A program made the translations under genes and the position numbers. DNA of 8,701 bases from Candidatus Nitrotoga sp. CP45 (GTDB lineage Bacteria > Bacteroidota > Bacteroidia > Flavobacteriales > Flavobacteriaceae): the NCBI GenBank assembly GCA_943329165.2, contig CALQCV020000069.1, positions 1 through 8,701 on the forward strand, given 5' to 3'. Below are positions 7,180-8,701 of the stretch, one piece after another (the stretch's first letter is position 1; each line of letters starts with the position of its first letter). The notes below the pieces were generated by a model. The model was not told the DNA's origin and searched no databases. It saw nothing but the letters and a program-made list of their open reading frames with translations.

Positions 7180-7415
7180 TGATTTTTTTTAAATTCTATT
7201 TTTTTTTGTTAGTGGCAATTAAAATTAATTACTTTAAAAAAAGTAGGTTCATAAAATAATATCTTATGTTCTATTTTTTAGGTTTTTACACAGACAAATA
7301 GTTATAATTTTTGTTCTATGCTCTTTGTCTAAAGTATGTATAAGTTTATAGTTAGCCTAATTTCAGACTTTTTGTTTTTTAGGGTTAAATTATTTTTTTA
7401 TGATAGCTATTTTTA

Positions 7416-7423
7416 TATATTTG
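7416..7423 (+). promoter_or_regulatory. Promoter -7 element of the barrel-protein gene
   Basis: TATATTTG, identical to the porZ and gdhA -7 elements, ends 29 bases before the ATG at 7453. The expected -33 position holds only T-rich sequence without TTG. Its location supports the 7453 start and argues against the ATG at 7336. Confidence 0.5.
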
Positions 7424-7452
7424 CGATTGTTTGCGCTGAAAAAATAAATTTC

Positions 7453-8229
7453 ATGTATAAGAAAATCTTAATAACAATTGTTTTAGTGTTTACTATGACT
7501 AACTTAAATGCGCAATATTCAAACGGTTTGTTTGGCGGTTTCTTTGCAGATATAGGTGTTACAGTTGGTGCAGTAAATTTTAAATCTGATTTTGGAGAAA
7601 GAGGCAATGTTCAAAATTATATGCAAAACAATGGTTATGTTGTGACAGGTGTTTTTTACTTAACACTGGACACCAATTATTCAAGTTTTACGGATTATTT
7701 TAAATTGAGGTTCGAAGCTTCTTACATGAATTGTAATTTGGAACACTTCGGAAAGTGGGTTGACCCATCTAATCAAGGTGTTTTTGCAACACAATTGCGA
7801 GCTATGAAAGGAGCTGTTCAGTCAGAGACTTTTGGAGTTCAATTAGAGTATTTCCCGTTTGGTCAAGATCAATTTACTGGAGCAGATGGATTTATTCCTT
7901 ATGTTAGTTTTGGGGGTCAAATAATTAATTATTCGACTAAAATAAGTTCCAGTTTAGGTCCTATAGGTACTCCGATAAGTACTCCAATTAAATATTTAAA
8001 TGGCGGAGCTAAAGCAGAAAGTAATGGAAGAGTTCCTACTTTATCAACCAGTATAGGCACAAGATATAAGTTGACAACCTTTACTTCATTGGTTCTAGAT
8101 TTAAGGCTTCAATATTATTTTTCTGACGAGGTTGATGGAATGAATCCTAACAAGTCTCTTTATCCTGAAAATCAATCAAATGATTGGTTAACCTCAGTTA
8201 GTATAGGTTACATTTATTATCTTCTATAG
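7453..8229 (+). CDS. Exported protein of unknown function, probable outer-membrane beta-barrel
   Basis: 258 residues from the chosen ATG. Residues 1-20 form a signal peptide (Lys3-Lys4, a hydrophobic stretch, then LNA before Gln21). The mature part is rich in alternating aromatic/polar strands with many Gly, Tyr and Phe ('GFFADIGVTVGAVNF', 'FGVQLEYFPFG', 'FIPYVSFGGQIINYS', 'LDLRLQYYFSDEVDG') and ends in 'SIGYIYYLL', as expected for a small barrel embedded in the outer membrane. There is no cysteine-based lipobox and no T9SS sorting domain. It resembles a conserved flavobacterial family that I recall under the placeholder name THC0290_0291, but that is from memory. The frame is open back to an ATG at 7336; that start is rejected because a signal peptide begins exactly at 7453 and a -7 element lies between. 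Divergent from gdhA; role unknown. Confidence 0.72.
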   Translation: MYKKILITIVLVFTMTNLNAQYSNGLFGGFFADIGVTVGAVNFKSDFGERGNVQNYMQNNGYVVTGVFYLTLDTNYSSFTDYFKLRFEASYMNCNLEHFGKWVDPSNQGVFATQLRAMKGAVQSETFGVQLEYFPFGQDQFTGADGFIPYVSFGGQIINYSTKISSSLGPIGTPISTPIKYLNGGAKAESNGRVPTLSTSIGTRYKLTTFTSLVLDLRLQYYFSDEVDGMNPNKSLYPENQSNDWLTSVSIGYIYYLL

Positions 8230-8239
8230 AAATCAAACG

Positions 8240-8701
8240 CTACTCTTTTTCAACAGCATCTTTATAATCTGGATAAAGAAATTTATTATATGGGAATCTT
8301 GTGACGTGAATTTTTCTCACGGATTCATATACCTTTTCTCTGAATTCTTCAAAATTTTCTTTGTTAGTAGCCGAAATAAACAAGGTGTTTTTTTCTCCAA
8401 CATTACTCATCCAAGTTGCTTTCCATTCTTCCAAAGTATAATGCTTTGTTGTTTTTTCAGTAATTAAATCATCGGCTTCAATTTCTAGATTTTGAAAAAC
8501 ATCAATTTTATTAAAAACCATTATTGTCGGTTTGTCATTGCTCTTTATATCCTGTAAAATCTGATTCACTGAACTTATGTGTTCCTCAAAATCAGGATGT
8601 GAAATATCAACAACATGTAGTAATAAATCCGCTTCGCGAACTTCGTCAAGTGTGCTTTTAAAAGAGTCTACCAATTGGGTAGGTAATTTTCTAATAAACC
8701 C
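8240..8701 (-). CDS. hflX: GTPase HflX, C-terminal 153 residues; 5' part beyond the window edge
   Basis: HflX is a ribosome-associated GTPase that can split stalled or stressed 70S ribosomes. The visible part starts at the window edge with 'GFIRKLPTQLVDSFKSTLDE', the region directly after the G3 (DTVG) motif, which is typical of HflX. The G4 motif NKID is at residues 64-67 of the fragment and the G5 motif SATN at 110-113. The C-terminal tail 'RKIHVTRFPYNKFLYPDYK' fits Bacteroidota HflX. The HflX N-terminal domain and the G1/G2 motifs lie outside the window. An apparent start at 8674 is only an internal TTG (Leu) codon; the frame is open to the edge. It converges on the barrel gene with 10 bases between stops and no visible terminator. 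Confidence 0.93.
   Translation of the reverse strand, partial: GFIRKLPTQLVDSFKSTLDEVREADLLLHVVDISHPDFEEHISSVNQILQDIKSNDKPTIMVFNKIDVFQNLEIEADDLITEKTTKHYTLEEWKATWMSNVGEKNTLFISATNKENFEEFREKVYESVRKIHVTRFPYNKFLYPDYKDAVEKE

Larger units (their letters stand above)
7103..7452. other. 350-base AT-rich divergent intergenic region between gdhA and the barrel gene
   Basis: No gene, tRNA or riboswitch is recognised here. It holds the gdhA promoter and palindromes at its left end and the -7 element of the plus-strand gene at its right end. The middle is T-rich with weak symmetries: TACTTT/AAAGTA (7230-7235 and 7240-7245, 4-base spacer) and AGACAAA/TTTGTCT (7292-7298 and 7324-7330, 25-base spacer). An in-frame ATG at 7336 could extend the downstream gene by 39 codons but is judged non-coding. 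Confidence 0.6.

Noticed and set aside
7292..7330. AGACAAA/TTTGTCT inverted repeat as an operator or RNA hairpin
   Set aside because: Only 7 bp with a 25-base spacer in AT-rich DNA; too weak to call as a separate regulatory site.
7336..7452. 39-codon N-terminal extension of the barrel gene
   Set aside because: A signal peptide starts at the internal ATG 7453 and a TATATTTG promoter element lies within the extension; the open frame is easily explained by T-rich DNA.
7413..7607. 64-codon minus-strand frame overlapping the start of the barrel gene
   Set aside because: It covers the signal-peptide region and promoter of the plus-strand gene and shows no recognisable protein features.
8240..8674. 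hflX fragment read as a complete 144-residue protein
   Set aside because: The apparent start is an internal TTG Leu codon; the frame continues upstream to the window edge with HflX-typical residues GFIRKLPTQL.

Overview
The window looks like a chromosomal segment of a Flavobacteriaceae (Bacteroidota) genome, most likely Flavobacterium or a close relative. The evidence is low G+C, no Shine-Dalgarno sequences before any start, Bacteroidota-type promoter -7 elements (TAnnTTTG, three of them exactly TATATTTG), signal peptides ending in xAQ/xSQ, a type IX secretion (T9SS) protein with a C-terminal 'YPNP...' sorting domain, and Bacteroidota-like versions of ileS, recO, gdhA and hflX. I see no mobile element, CRISPR array, tRNA or rRNA.

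Layout: almost everything is on the minus strand, so the transcription order runs right to left. At the right edge is the 3' part of hflX (8240-8701, cut by the edge). It faces a plus-strand gene for an exported, probably outer-membrane beta-barrel protein of unknown role (7453-8229) with only 10 bases between the stops. That gene is divergent from gdhA (5759-7102, NADP-type glutamate dehydrogenase) across a 350-base AT-rich intergenic region holding a promoter for each gene and a palindrome near the presumed gdhA transcription start. gdhA ends in a near-perfect intrinsic terminator (5702-5730). Next come porZ (3354-5636, T9SS attachment-complex propeller protein) and recO (2578-3291, recombinational repair), probably co-transcribed and separated by 62 bases that contain a 7-bp tandem/inverted repeat cluster. 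They are followed by a secreted alpha/beta-hydrolase esterase (1679-2506) with its own consensus promoter. At the left edge is the 5' part of ileS (1-1544, isoleucyl-tRNA synthetase, cut by the edge), preceded by three 8-bp tandem repeats.

The genes do not form one pathway. They are core housekeeping functions (translation, DNA repair, ammonium assimilation, ribosome-associated GTPase) mixed with cell-envelope functions (T9SS, exported esterase, outer-membrane protein). I did not find a new multi-gene system. The most notable point is that the IleRS signature motif reads GIHH instead of HIGH, the swapped form linked to mupirocin-insensitive type 2 IleRS enzymes. Other useful points are that the longest reading frames of porZ and the barrel gene start too early, because promoter elements lie inside them, and the repeat and palindrome structures in the intergenic spaces.
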